NCBI RefSeq assembly: GCF_016086655.4
Contig: NC_052135.2
Coordinates: 71,707,702 to 71,771,701, forward strand
DNA: 64,000 nt
Reading direction: 5' to 3'
Source: Lepeophtheirus salmonis
Lineage: Eukaryota; Arthropoda; Copepoda; Siphonostomatoida; Caligidae
Below, one piece after another: positions 36,331 to 47,529 of the stretch. Both the position numbers and the translations under genes were made by a program. How positions within the stretch are numbered: position 1 is the stretch's first letter; the number at the start of each line of letters is the position of its first letter. A model generated the notes under the pieces. The model saw only the letters and a list, made by a program, of their open reading frames with translations. It was not told the origin of the DNA and searched no databases.

Positions 36331-37955
36331 CCGCCGTATCGAAGCTATTTGTTATTGCTTGTGAAAAACTACATAACAAATATACCTTAATATAATAGGC
36401 AATTATATCAAACATTGGTTTTGAAATGTCTTTTCTTGATTCAATAAAAAATAACCCTTTTCGTAATTGATTGATTTTTGGGCCCCATCTCTGTATATGT
36501 ACCGTGTATAACGTGCATTCTTTTCTCCTTATTTCATTCATTGACGAAAATAACTGATTTGAACATTTGTTCAATAAAACATATTAAAATATCATAATCT
36601 TTATACAAAGCATATTTGGTAATTTTATACTCTAAAACTTCCCCTTAGTTAGAATAGTAACGGAAAAAAAGTAAGGTTCACTTAAAAAAACAACATTTGT
36701 TTTGCTCACTATATATGGATTAACACCCTAATATAGTATTTGATAGAATAGGTAGAGATATTTACTACACATGTGTTGTTAAATATATAACTGTAATTAC
36801 AATTGATTTTTTTTTACAAGTAAATTATTTATTAATTTGAAAAATATCACAAAAATAATAAAAAAATCGTGATCAAAGAGTTAACTGTTTAACCATTTAT
36901 AGATCATTTTTGATATGAAATAACAAAAGAATGTCATTGATATAACTTGTCATGTGATATTTCTTTTTTTCCCCACATATTATGTAAGAATGAGATCTTT
37001 AATTTCTCACTCAACCTTTCCTATCAAAAGACGCAAATACAATACTTATCTCATTATATTATGTCTCAAAATCGCTCGGACACTTTTAGATGCAACGTTA
37101 AATTCTTTATTTGTTCATTTATTTACAATGAAATATTTGAAGATGTTTGTTGACTCAAGAGATTTAAAAGTTGTTTTTATTAATATTTTACTTCTATAAA
37201 CATCAAAGTTATTTTCAAAGGCCGGAGCTACGGAAAAAAAGTGTATGCATAGATTAATTAGTGTTTTTATTTTTTTTCAAATAATTATTGTGGACTATGT
37301 GGGACATTCCAGAAGTACCAATTACACCACCTGGAAACCGGAGAAATTGGCCCCAATTGGGAAGGTCAAAGTATACCAAATCACCCATAATGTACAGGTT
37401 AATTTGAAGTGATGAAAAAAACTTTGCTCTGGTCCAAATCTGATGTACACTTAATACTTTGGAGGGAAAGTCTACATCATGACCGCTATAGCACTAGATG
37501 TTGTCTGTTTTTCAAAGTGTGGTAGCTTCATATAGAGATTAATTTGTTGAATGAGCACTTTTATACTCTTATTCAAAAATAGGGACGAGAACTAGGGCTC
37601 GAACCATACAACTCCAGTTTGAATCGAAAGTTAAGACTACAGACTTAATAGGACATGAAAGTCTCCTCAATTTTTACACTGGTTATTAAGTATTGTTTAA
37701 ATTATCATTTATTTTCTTATTTTAAATTTCAGTAGAGTTGTGATAAGTATAACTTTAGACAAACTAGGACATATTGTAATTGCAACTTTTTTCAAAGCTG
37801 TAATTAATAGTGCGTGAAAAAAAGATAGTAATTTATTTGGGAATCATTTGTAAAGAGTGGCCTACGAAACTTTTTCCTTTTGATATCGCTATAAAAAAAA
37901 AGACAAATGGATATTTTTAATAATTTTTTATTATTTGGAAGCCTCAACATTCCGG
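36331..37955. other. AT-rich stretch
   Basis: No gene is supported. A less AT-rich patch at 37290-37510 is non-coding in all frames I read. Confidence 0.5.
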
Positions 37956-38147
37956 TTAATGATGAAACACCACTTTAATGAAATGGCCGCCGTAACTGGC
38001 CTTACAGTAGCCCATTCTGTCGACCCAATTTTTCAATACATTTTCGATTGTGTGAGCTTCAATAGCTGCAATGGCGACTCCAATTTCGTGTTTCAAATCG
38101 TCAATCGTCTCTGGATCGAAAACATCGAAAACAAAGTAGTTCCTACA
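37956..38147 (-). pseudogene. C-terminal transposase-like fragment, separate lineage
   Basis: An uninterrupted minus-strand frame reads DPETIDDLKHEIGVAIAAIE and then NVLKNWVDRMGYCKASYGGHF, with a stop at 37956-37958. The pattern (helical block, then a Cys and GGHF near the end) is typical of the C-terminus of one arthropod mariner-like group. It is better preserved than other relics but isolated. Confidence 0.6.
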
Positions 38148-38204
38148 TATGTATTTGCTTGATAAAGAGTAAGACTGACTGTTTATTTACTTTATCTGAT
38201 AGCT

Positions 38205-38275
38205 ACTCACAGCTGTTTTAATGAAGCTGCTCTCCTCTAAAGCATTCTTCAAATCGTCAAAATTACCATGTTGAT
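38205..38275. repeat. Dispersed repeat R2, partial copy 3
   Basis: Shares 'acagct', 'ctctcctctaaagcattcttcaaat.gtca' with 10665-10725. The 'tttttacataccgg' end is absent, so the match is weaker than the other pair. Confidence 0.35.
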
Positions 38276-38974
38276 TTACAAGGTGTTTTTTTCCATCACC
38301 ACAAGTATTATTTTTTACAATTCAAAATATATGATTCAGTCATTTTGATTATTCTTAATAAACTATTGTATCCTTGCATTTACATTGATTATTACAATCC
38401 CGTATATTTTTTTGACTAAATGTTTCATGCACTTAATGTATATATTATATGAGAAAATATAAGTTGATATAGACTTTAGACATTAACATTGTACTACATA
38501 TGAGTTGAAATAGCCACACCCAAGTGGATCCACCTTTACATTAAACTAGTTATGTCCTGATAGGCAACATTAACATCTCTCTACAGAAAATAAAGAGTCT
38601 TTTGCAATAATAAAGAAAAATGAATATCTAAAGATCCATGAATAAGCATTTAAAGATCAATTGAATTTAAAAATATGATCAAATAATTTTAAACATATTT
38701 TTTAAGGAAATAATAAAATTATTTTGTACGGAATTAGTTCCATTTACTGGGGCACTCAACAGTTTGTAATTTGGACCAAACTATAAACAAAGAATTTAAA
38801 TATTTTTAAACTATAGGTTAAATCAACTGAGATATCTAAATAGTTAATACAAACTTAAATCTAAGTTGAGAAACGAAAACCACATGACCAAGAATTGTTA
38901 TAATAATTCAAATATGTAATCCAATTTCAATACAAGATAATGTTTTTATCTTAAAATTTTTGCACTAGGGCAGG
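38276..38974. other. AT-rich stretch
   Basis: Nothing recognisable. Confidence 0.55.
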
Positions 38975-39620
38975 ATCTATCATGGACACCTTAAACAGGG
39001 TATTAAGGTGCTTCATCACTTCTTGATGGAGGCATCGGACATGATCACCCACTGCTGCTCGGTGGAAGTCATCTGAATTTTTGGTGAGGAGTAGTACAGG
39101 CTCTCTTCTCCACTACTCCTCAAATGTAATAGTCAAGAAAGGAACGGTCTGGGGAGGAGTGTGGATAAATCGATGTTTATGCTTTAACCAAGTCAACAAT
39201 TTCTAGCATTTCTTAACCCGGTTGGTATTGACGGCTGTTGAAAGCAGTTGCCGATGTTGTTGTATATAAGAACCCTTCCATTAATCATTTGCATATCTAC
39301 CCACAGTAGAATGGCTGACATTGAGATCCATGGTAAACTGCCTAATCGACTTGGCCTGACTTCTGGTGATCGCAGTGTCCACTTCCTCCATGATCCCATT
39401 TTACAATGTATATGGCTGCCAGCAGACCTCTCTCAAGCCTCTGACCTAAAGCCACCATGTTTTTAATCTTGTAAACCAGACACAAGGAGAATCCTACGAC
39501 CTTTACGATCTCCTCTTGGACGTGGAATATGTAAGACACCCTTTGCCTTTTCGCCTCCATGCTGACACCTGTTGATTTTTGAATTTTTTGTTGTTGTTTA
39601 TTAACATGAATTCTCCCTAC
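38975..39620 (-). pseudogene. Tc1/mariner transposase relic, N-terminal half
   Basis: On the minus strand a frame starting at about 39560 reads MEAKRQRVSYIFHVQEEIVK, comparable to the MSEQEAKRQRISELVDAK start of family A. Then come FTMDLNVSHSTVGRYAND (a second helix-turn-helix), QLLSTAVNTNRVKKC and LLTWLKHKHRFI. These are the usual linker words before the first catalytic Asp. The catalytic core is not recognisable. The family is A or close to it. Confidence 0.65.
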
Positions 39621-40288
39621 TTTTAATATCACAACCTAGTATTTTTAAAAGTCATCCAAAAGTAACTCAGATTGATTTTAAGGCAAGTCCACGATTTTAC
39701 CTCGAACACTATAAACATCAATGATCAAAGATACCTATAGAAGGGGTACTCTTCATGTAACTACTTGTGTGCGGAAAAAAATAATTTTTTTTTTTTCGGG
39801 TCTTTAATTATCAGCAGCTACCTGTTACTACTAGAATATTGGTCAAATTGACGGTAGTTTTGAGTCTTTTCATTTTTATATAAGTACTTATGTATACGTT
39901 ACCAGCAAAGTATTAATATCCGGCATTTACATAATTCCCAGTTGATGCATATATATATATAAAAGTAATAGTATATATAGTCGGCAATGTATGTAATACA
40001 TATAAGTTACAAACTGCGCTTTTGAATGCAATGGTACGAGTTCCAATACCCAACGTAGATAAAGGGCGGGTTGAAACGCACAAACTCTTAGCTGTTGTTA
40101 TAAAACGTGATAGAAGACAGATATTACAAGCTTGGATATATAATTTACAGGAAGGGGCAAGGATTTGCCAAATGTATGTTCAATACAAAATGCCAAAATA
40201 ATAGGTGTATTAGCGTAAAAAAAAAGAAGAAGATAAGTTTAAATCAAAATGTTATTCTGGTTTTTCCTGCTGCATTAAATAAAATGTA
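39621..40288. other. AT-rich stretch
   Basis: No gene. It ends at the TA (40287-40288) flanking the family A element. Confidence 0.55.
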
Positions 40289-41538
40289 CAGGGCTCGGAA
40301 GCAAAATGTGGACTGTTAATAAATGTTAATTATGTAATTAAAATAAGGAAGCTTTGTGATTTTTCCCTGCATATTACGAATTTCTTGTCCATTCTGCATA
40401 AGTAAACATAAATAATCATTTCTCAAATCTTTCATCATGAGTGAGCAAGAAGCAAAAAGGCAGAGGATATCAGAACTTGTGGATGCCAAAATTAAGATGG
40501 CAGAGATTTTGGAGATTGTGGAGTACTCCAGGAGCTTCATTTTCAAGGTGGCCAAGATGAAAAAGGATGGAAAAATCTCTCAAGGAAAGAAAGAAATGGG
40601 AGAAACAACTTGAAAAGGGATTCTGAGTTTCTGGGGAACTGAAGAAGATCAAGGAGGACTCAACAAAATCCATGAATCTCATCTCTAATGAGTTAGACGT
40701 GGACGAGGGGACAATCAAGAGGACTTTGAAGGAGGACTTGGGATCGTCCTCTTACACAATGATCCCACGCCACTTATTGATGGACATTCTGAAGGAAATG
40801 AGACTGCATAGGTGCAAGAAAGTTCGTGCGTTGATCAAAGAAAATGGATACATATTCTAATATTTTATCTGACGAGAAACTTTTCATCTTGGACCAGGAC
40901 TACAACCGTCGAAAGGACTGTTGGCTTGGGAGATCACCAGAGGAGATCAAGGGGGTGTTCCGTATAAAACATCCTGCTCAAATGGTCCTGGGGTTGTGGC
41001 AATCGACGGCAAGGAGATGCCTCCATTCTTTTTTAAGACTGGGAAGAAAATAGGCCATGAGGCTTACTACAAGATACTGAGGTTCACCATAATTCCATGG
41101 CTCAAGGCCATCTACCCAGAGGACGACTACGTGTTGACCCAATATGGGGCACCCTCACACACATTGACCAATTGCCAGAAGTTCTGCGGCGACAACATAG
41201 CCAATTTTTGGCCCCAGGGCATGTGCCCATCACCTTCGCCGGATTTGAACCCGTTGGACATTGCTGTGTGGGATACTTTGGAGAGAGAGACTAACCAGAC
41301 ATCCCACCCGAACATGAACTCCCTGAAGGTCGCTATTGTGAAGGAGTGGACCAACTTATCCAATATGTTCATCCTACAAGTGAAAGCTGCTGAGGGCGGA
41401 TATATTGAGTGAACATTTTTTCAAAGGTCGTTTTCCAAAGTTTTGTTAAAAAAATTTCGAAATTATTTATCAAAGAATAAAATTATTGACATTTTTCTAA
41501 AATCAGTCATTCAGTCCACGTTTTGCTTCCGAACCATT
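40289..41538 (+). mobile_element. Family A DD37D (maT-like) transposon, nearly full length
   Basis: Has 27-bp TIRs: 40289-40315 begins CAGGGCTCGGAAGCAAAATG, and 41512-41538 is its inverted partner, sharing TCGGAAGCAAAA and GTGGACTG. A TA lies at each border (40287-40288, 41539-41540). The length of 1250 bp is normal for a complete Tc1/mariner-type element. The transposase region (40437-41412) is collinear but broken by frameshifts. An AATAAA lies at 41476. Relatives lie at 4320, 47530 and 54790. Confidence 0.92.
40437..41412 (+). pseudogene. Family A transposase, frameshifted
   Basis: Frame 1 (40437-40613) starts MSEQEAKRQRISELVDAKIK and holds the first helix-turn-helix. The reading then moves to 40627-40860 (NELDVDEGTIKRTLKEDLGS), to 40844-about 40985 (LSDEKLFILDQDYNRRKD, with the first catalytic Asp), and to about 40975-41412 (VVAIDGKEMPPFF and onward). 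LTQYGAPSHT carries Tyr (codon 41143-41145) at the second catalytic position. SPDLNPLD carries the third Asp (41257-41259). The distance between them is exactly 37 residues. The C-terminus is AAEGGYIE. Three frameshifts, plus the missing second Asp, make it inactive as read. Confidence 0.9.
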
Positions 41539-41628
41539 TATAAGTCAGTTTCTCAGAGAAAAGAAGGGTTTATGTAAGATAGGGGCTTACTATTTGTGTT
41601 AGTGATATAAATTAGAATGGATAATGTG

Positions 41629-42135
41629 CGAGGGAGGTCTGAAAAAGGTCCAGCTTAACTATGATATAGCAAATTTGTTACTAATTGATATTTTTCAACA
41701 TAGTCTTCTTTGCAATTCTACACACTTCTCCAAGCCATTCTCTCATGTCTGTAAACCACCCAAATCGTACTGGTTTTTTTTCTCAGCAATATAATTTTTC
41801 ATGAAATACTTTTTGTATTTTGGTTCAATAACTCCGAGTTGGATTGACTTAGATGCGTCAAATTTCTAAAACAACAAGTCTTTTTATGTCTGCTATTCCG
41901 ATAATTTATTTTAAGATCACACTTAAAAAATAAAAATTTAATAAGAGCTCAATATTAGTTTTTATCCATTTTCACAAAATCACTCATATTAACTCACTCA
42001 AATGACTGTTTCATAACATCTACACGTCCAAAATTGCTGAAAATGTGTTAAGTAACGGTCAGCTGATGCTAGAAAGACGTGACTAGCTATTACATGGAAG
42101 TAGACTGTCGAAAAAAGTGATTGTTAGCTTGAGAA
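41629..42135 (-). mobile_element. Family E mariner deletion derivative, copy 1
   Basis: The left end CGAGGGAGGTCTGAAA matches the TIR of copy 2 (56341-56648). The minus strand just inside gives the C-terminal words of a mariner transposase in broken frames. Near the other end the 'gctagtcacgtctttctagc' leader (reverse complement) matches copy 2, followed on the minus strand by a short Met-Asp-Lys start. The catalytic middle is lost. The right border is uncertain. Confidence 0.65.
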
Positions 42136-44044
42136 AATATTTTTTCTTACAAGACAATATGTCACTTTTTATGCTAGTGCAGACGACGTCATTTTATCAT
42201 TATTTGCTATTTTCTTCATGCCTATTTAGCTTTTTCTTCGCTTCTTGAATTTACCTTTTACATTCATTTAAAAGGGTGAATTCATGGAGGCTGCGTAATT
42301 ACGTACAGTGTAATGTTCAACGCTGCAAGCCGGAAAAAAATTGTAAGTAAGAACATATTTTTTTACAAATCAGGGGCTTTGCTATCTTTTATAATTTGGA
42401 GGGTATAGCGAGTGTTGTGTCAGTCCTTGTTTAGGACGAAGGACCGCGGTCCAGTCCTGTCTGGTCCCATCCAGTCCTTCTTGTCGGTCCTTAAAGAAGG
42501 TAAAATCGATCCCTCGTGAAGTCAATGAGGGTGTTTTTCCTCCTTTTAAATATTCTGTTATATAATTGAATAAATTATATAATAAAGTAACAATTTTATA
42601 TGTTCGTATTATATTATATTATAATGAAAAATATATTTTTTTTTGCAAGATATGTGCAATAATCTAAATACATATTTCATATATCTTATTTGGCCCAAGG
42701 ACCAACAGTCTTAAAGACTGTTCCCAGATGTTGTTTTGAGGTTAGCCTGAAATGTTAGTTTAAAAAAATAGCATCGATATCGATTAACGTGGTATTTATT
42801 CCACAATCGTGAAAAACACAGAGCGTTGTTGTCGAAATCGATGACGGAGGCGAAAATATTGGGATTGCAAACTTCTTACACCTGAAAAAGTCCTTTGTCT
42901 TGAGGTTCATGACTCATAGAGAAACAGAAAGAGTCTGGAGGTGAATTAAGTAAAGGGTGTTGATCACAAGATTTTGTAATAAATATATTTTTTTGAGTTT
43001 GGTGGACACAGTGCTTGGCCTACAGCGTAACTGGAACAAATATTGATCACGTGGTCTCCGTTTCACCACTTGGTTGATAGCTATTGGCAAGACTAACTTA
43101 AAATACATTATTTCTTCTTAAAGTATAAATGGAAATACTTAAGCCCCAAAGTGATTATTATTTTCTCAGGAAATGAGAAGCTCCAGTAGATATTTTCAAA
43201 TAAATCATATTTTCTACCTATATTAATCATGACCTTTAATGATACTCCATAAAACAATTTATACTGAGCGGTAAATTACACTTTGTATATAAATGAGAAG
43301 GTCGCGATGTAAATCCGTTTATTGCACGTCTCCATCTATGTTTTTTCATAAGTTGAACAACATGACCTAGATCATTTTAGAGGATATAATTTGAACATAT
43401 GTCACTTGCAATGTTAGGAAATATTACTTATTACATAATATTACATTCAGTAATATTATAGTTAATTAGTGTTGATACTCGGTCCAATACCAATTTGTCT
43501 TGAAGTTCGGTATGTATTTATTTTTACTGGATTATTGGCCAAATACATAAAATTTTATAGTTGTTTAAAATTGATAAAAAATGGAGTTTTCTTCAGTTAT
43601 TTAAAAATGTTTAAAAGTTGTTAAAAGATGGCAAGAAATCCCCTTTATAGAATATAAATATAAAATTTGTTATTGTTTAAAAGCCCATTTAGTCAATTTC
43701 TCTCACAATTGTTTTTGTTCAGACCTGCCTTAAGAAGAGTCATTTCTGATATGCAAGCAAAAATTATCATTAGAGTCTTTGCTATTAATGCCTTCGCTTT
43801 AAAGTCATTTTATCCTCTCATTGTAAGAATAATAAGCCAATATGACGCCTACATACTTATACCAAATCTATCAGTAATGATAATTTCCACCATAGATATT
43901 AAAGATCTGACTTGATGACATAAATAAAATTTAAGGATTCCACACCTTCATTGCATAAAAAAAAATTCCAGGGTTTGCTAAATAAGGCTTGCTGGAATAT
44001 ATCGAGAATGTCACCCACCTGTTCCAAAAGTTCTTCTGTTTTTA
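42136..44044. other. AT-rich stretch with a short palindromic repeat patch
   Basis: Apart from repeat H copy 1 (42410-42500, listed separately) no gene is supported. Open frames at 42914 (minus) and 43667 have no motif. Confidence 0.5.
42410..42500. repeat. Repeat H, copy 1 (CAGTCCTT/GGTCC-rich)
   Basis: Reads 'agtgttgtgtcagtccttg' then 'ttaggacgaaggaccgcggt', followed by several AGTCC/GGTCC words, some inverted. The start matches both ends of 44955-45190. The other end of this copy was not found. Confidence 0.5.
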
Positions 44045-44463
44045 CTATTTAGAAAAGGAGTTTGAGTGTATAATCCTTGGGTTGACTGCTCGTTCTGCCA
44101 TATTAAGGTTCTTGCGGCAGTTTGCCACCATCAAACTGATAATTTTGTAGTATTGTTTCCTTTCCAATGCACCAATTTCTATAAAGAAGGGGATTGGCGG
44201 ATCGTGTACGAAATTAGTAGGGAGTAATCCTTGCATGAAGAATCCAATCGACAATGTTTCCTTGTGAATCTTTTCATTTCGCCTGATGATGTTAGGGTAT
44301 GTTCTTTATAGTCCTGATATATGATTCTCAGGCGTAGGTTATAGTTGATTCGTTCATCTGGATCTAAATCTGTTTTGTCTATGATTGATTTTTTGGAATC
44401 ATCTGAAACCTTTGATAGAAATTTCATCGTTATTAAATCATTGAAAAATGTTTGTGGGGTCAT
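44045..44463 (-). pseudogene. Frameshifted protein-coding fragment of unknown family
   Basis: Two overlapping minus-strand frames (44463-44179 and 44254-44045) look protein-like in composition. They include TDLDPDERINYNLRLRIIYQ in the first and FFIEIGALERKQYYKIISLM in the second. Joining them needs one frameshift near 44220-44250. I do not recognise the family. It shows none of the transposase motifs found elsewhere in the window. It could be an exon of a decayed host gene, a processed pseudogene, or part of an unfamiliar element. Confidence 0.35.
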
Positions 44464-44954
44464 TTTATTGACCTATTTTTTTAGTAGGACTCTAACCCTT
44501 AAAGGTTGAATTCACTATGAGATCAAATAATTAATTCCAAACGAAGGACCATATTACGTATTTATTAAAGCGCAACCATCATTGATATTTTCATTACTTT
44601 TGAGCATCAAAGACCCCAAAAATATTTAGTTAATACGTTATACATGATGTTATCCATAATTGATGTATAAAATGGGTAATTGCCAAATTTAAAATGGTAT
44701 TGATAAGGGTCGATTTTTTTTGTGGGAGCAATCAAATTTATGAATGAAAGCGCTTAACTTATTTTGGTGCTATGTATGGACCTTATGAACATATTTGTAC
44801 AATTTTATTGAAATATATGATATTTACTTTAAACATGAAGCCAATGAAATTTTTGAAAAAGTGACAAAAACACTTTCTTTACTTTTTATTTGCAAATTTT
44901 AGAAATAATTATAGAAGTTTAAAATCATACTTGAAATATGAATTATTTTATTAT
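44464..44954. other. AT-rich stretch
   Basis: Nothing recognisable. Confidence 0.5.
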
Positions 44955-45190
44955 ATCAGTCCTTATTTAGAACTGAAGACTGCATTTTTCCCAGTTCACT
45001 CTTGGTCTGATCTAGCTGTGCCTATCAGTGCTAAACTTTATGAAGTTTGGTTCTTAATTAAGTCAACCAACATTATTAAATCTATTTTTAATCAGTATTA
45101 GTTTTGACAGTACAAAGGAATAATCTCAAGGACTGATACAGGTTTTATGACTGGACTAGACCGAGTCAATAAGAACTGTCACAACACTAT
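44955..45190. mobile_element. Repeat H, copy 2: short TIR element (MITE-like)
   Basis: The left end 'atcagtccttatttagaac' is inverted relative to the right end, whose reverse complement begins 'gtgttgtgacagttcttatt'. It is about 236 bp with no coding capacity. Internal AAGGACTG and ACTGGACTAG words echo the copy at 42410. The target duplication is unclear. Confidence 0.55.
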
Positions 45191-45786
45191 TTATTATCCA
45201 GCCCAACAATGAATTATGAAGGGTGAAGAAGAGATCAGATTCTTTATAAAAAATGTCATATTTAAAATTGTTTGGGTAGCTAAACACCTCTGGCATGTTA
45301 CAGAAAAGTAAAAATATTATCCATTAAATATTTAGAATAATTATAGTTAATCAATAATTATTGATGATATCTGTTTTTAATTGTATTGGAAATCAATAAC
45401 CTACATACATAATTCTCATAGGACGTGGAGAACTGATATTTTATTTGTAGAATTATAAACAAACAATAGCGAAATACATTATATATACACTAGAATATAT
45501 TAGAAGCGAGTTTTGTCAATACATGAGTACAACGAAGCCCCTTTGAGATCCTGAGCGGATAATTAATTACGGATTTAAAAAGAAAATATATTAATTTAAG
45601 GCATCACAAAAAGTTAGAGTTAAAAACGTTTTTTAACCTACATACATGTACAATATTTATTTTGTGACTTTTCTAAAATTGTATCGGTCCTATGATATGT
45701 ATGGACGAATAACCATAGCGACAGAGGAGATACTATAATATTATAACATGGTACACCACTCACATAAGTTATTTCTGAAGATGACT
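45191..45786. other. AT-rich stretch
   Basis: Nothing recognisable. Confidence 0.5.
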
Positions 45787-45900
45787 GACTTCCAAATAAG
45801 AGTCTGAATTGCTTTGATAGCAGACTCAGATTGACCGTTGGGCTTTGGATAGTAAAATGATGGATTTCATGATGATGAATATCTCCATTTTTCAAGAATG
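45787..45900 (-). pseudogene. Ty3/gypsy-type integrase fragment
   Basis: The minus strand reads PSFYYPKPNGQSESAIKAIQ. This corresponds to the integrase core stretch before and around the catalytic Glu (the Y-P-x-x-N-G-Q-x-E pattern). The upstream FLKNGDIHHH is in a different frame, so one shift is present. Only about 38 codons are recognisable. No reverse transcriptase or LTR was found nearby. It is the only retroelement protein fragment I could assign in the window. Confidence 0.65.
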
Positions 45901-46238
45901 TTTGAATTTTATGAGTATAAACAATTTTAATTTAACTTAAAGGAATATTTATATTTATCTAAGAGTGCATTCTTAACCACTATTATTTATTTCTTGAAAA
46001 TAGTTATAAGGGATTTTTTCATCTTTGGATTAAAAAGAAATATTCTAGAGAATAAAATTATAATTTTGTAAGAAAGTATTAATTATTTTATGTTTTTTTA
46101 ATTTACTAAATTATATTTACAAATATAATATTGAAAAGCTACATTCATAATATAAAAACCATTCAGAACTATTTAAAAAAACAAGTTTACAACTAGTTTT
46201 TTAAACCAATGTAACATTTATTATAATATTTAGAAGTA
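45901..46238. other. AT-rich stretch
   Basis: Nothing recognisable. Confidence 0.5.
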
Positions 46239-46475
46239 TTACTCTTCAAAAATTCCGCCATCTGGAGCAATTAATCTATTCATTATTTTTCTAATCCTTT
46301 GGCAAACTAACTTTGCAGCCGACGCTGACATTTTGGCTAAGCACTTCTCCACACATATATCTAGGTTGTTGATATTTTGGTGGTAGGTAGAACAAGTTTT
46401 CAAATGCCAAAGTACAACGGCGGGACCTTTGACGAATAGCATTAATCCCCATTTTGAGTCCAAACTCAATCCCAA
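46239..46475 (-). pseudogene. C-terminal transposase fragment
   Basis: The minus-strand frame ends NNLDICVEKCLAKMSASAAK followed by VCQRIRKIMNRLIAPDGGIF and a stop at 46239-46241. It has the layout of the Tc1/mariner C-terminus (N-x-D-x-L...M...C..hR.h...h.A.GG.h). The catalytic motif upstream is not readable. Confidence 0.6.
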
Positions 46476-47529
46476 ACCTCATAGGAACTGTCGAGAAAAA
46501 AAAAAAGATGGTAGACCTAAATACTTTTTACTAGAAACTATCCATTTGGCTAATTAGTCAGAATGGAGTAAACTCTTTCTATCAGTTCGAAATACTTCAT
46601 CATGGCTGATTGAGTATACTTTGCCCTTCCCGTACGTCTAACTCTTAGTGTTGTATCTTTTGGATTTCTGGTGATTTACAAAGTGCTTCTAGTATTGTTC
46701 ACACAGTCCAGAGTAATTAGTTGACAAAAAAAATATTCAGTACATGTTGAGAATAGAAAAAACTGTGTGAGCCAAACTTATTCTTTATTGGTTCCAAACC
46801 ATTTGGCTATTTACTCAGACAAGATTTATGGCTTTTCACTTCCAACTACTGCACAAGCACTTTCTTTCCTAGATCTGTTATTTAAAAGTGACTTCTATGT
46901 TTAGTGACATATCATAGTAATTAAAGCCAATTATTAAAGCTTTTGAGTACACGATACAACTCAACATCTTTTACTGTAAATAAATCAAAGAATGAAAAAG
47001 TTATGCATTCTTCAAAAAGTGTCCGAGCGATATTGAGACATACTGTATAATCCCTTTATTACACATAGATTATAAGATTAAATAAGACCGTACCTAAAAA
47101 CGTTTATATTAATAAACGTAAAAAGATGAATGACTCTGTAATTTGCAAACTGATAGTGAACCGTTAGTATGTACCATTGAATGTCCATTATTTAAAAATA
47201 TATCTTAGAATTTCTTCTATTAAAATAATAGTTTTTGAATAAAAAATTTATTTGTATGTTTCAAAAGTTAACAGCATATTCTTTAATGGGTTTTAAAGTA
47301 TTAAATAACATAGAAATAGAGTATGCCTTAAAAAAATTGTTGTCCAAGGTAGATTAGATTTCACAGCAACTCTTAACATCAAAATCGGTTTTTTAAATAA
47401 AAAATGATGGAATAGTATCAAATTTTAATTAATGTTAATTTTCTCGTTACTATCAGGACGTTTAGTGATTATTTCTTGATATTCAGTTTTCACCGTCCTT
47501 TCACATATACAAACTATACTAATCATCTA
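46476..47529. other. AT-rich stretch
   Basis: Nothing recognisable. Confidence 0.5.

Noticed and set aside
36203..36574. 123-codon minus-strand open frame
   Set aside because: Its 3' part is antisense to a transposase relic on the plus strand, and the rest has no motif.
37590..37630. T-arm-like word (ggttcgagccc on the minus strand) suggesting a tRNA
   Set aside because: No acceptor-stem partner, D-arm or anticodon arm at the right distance.
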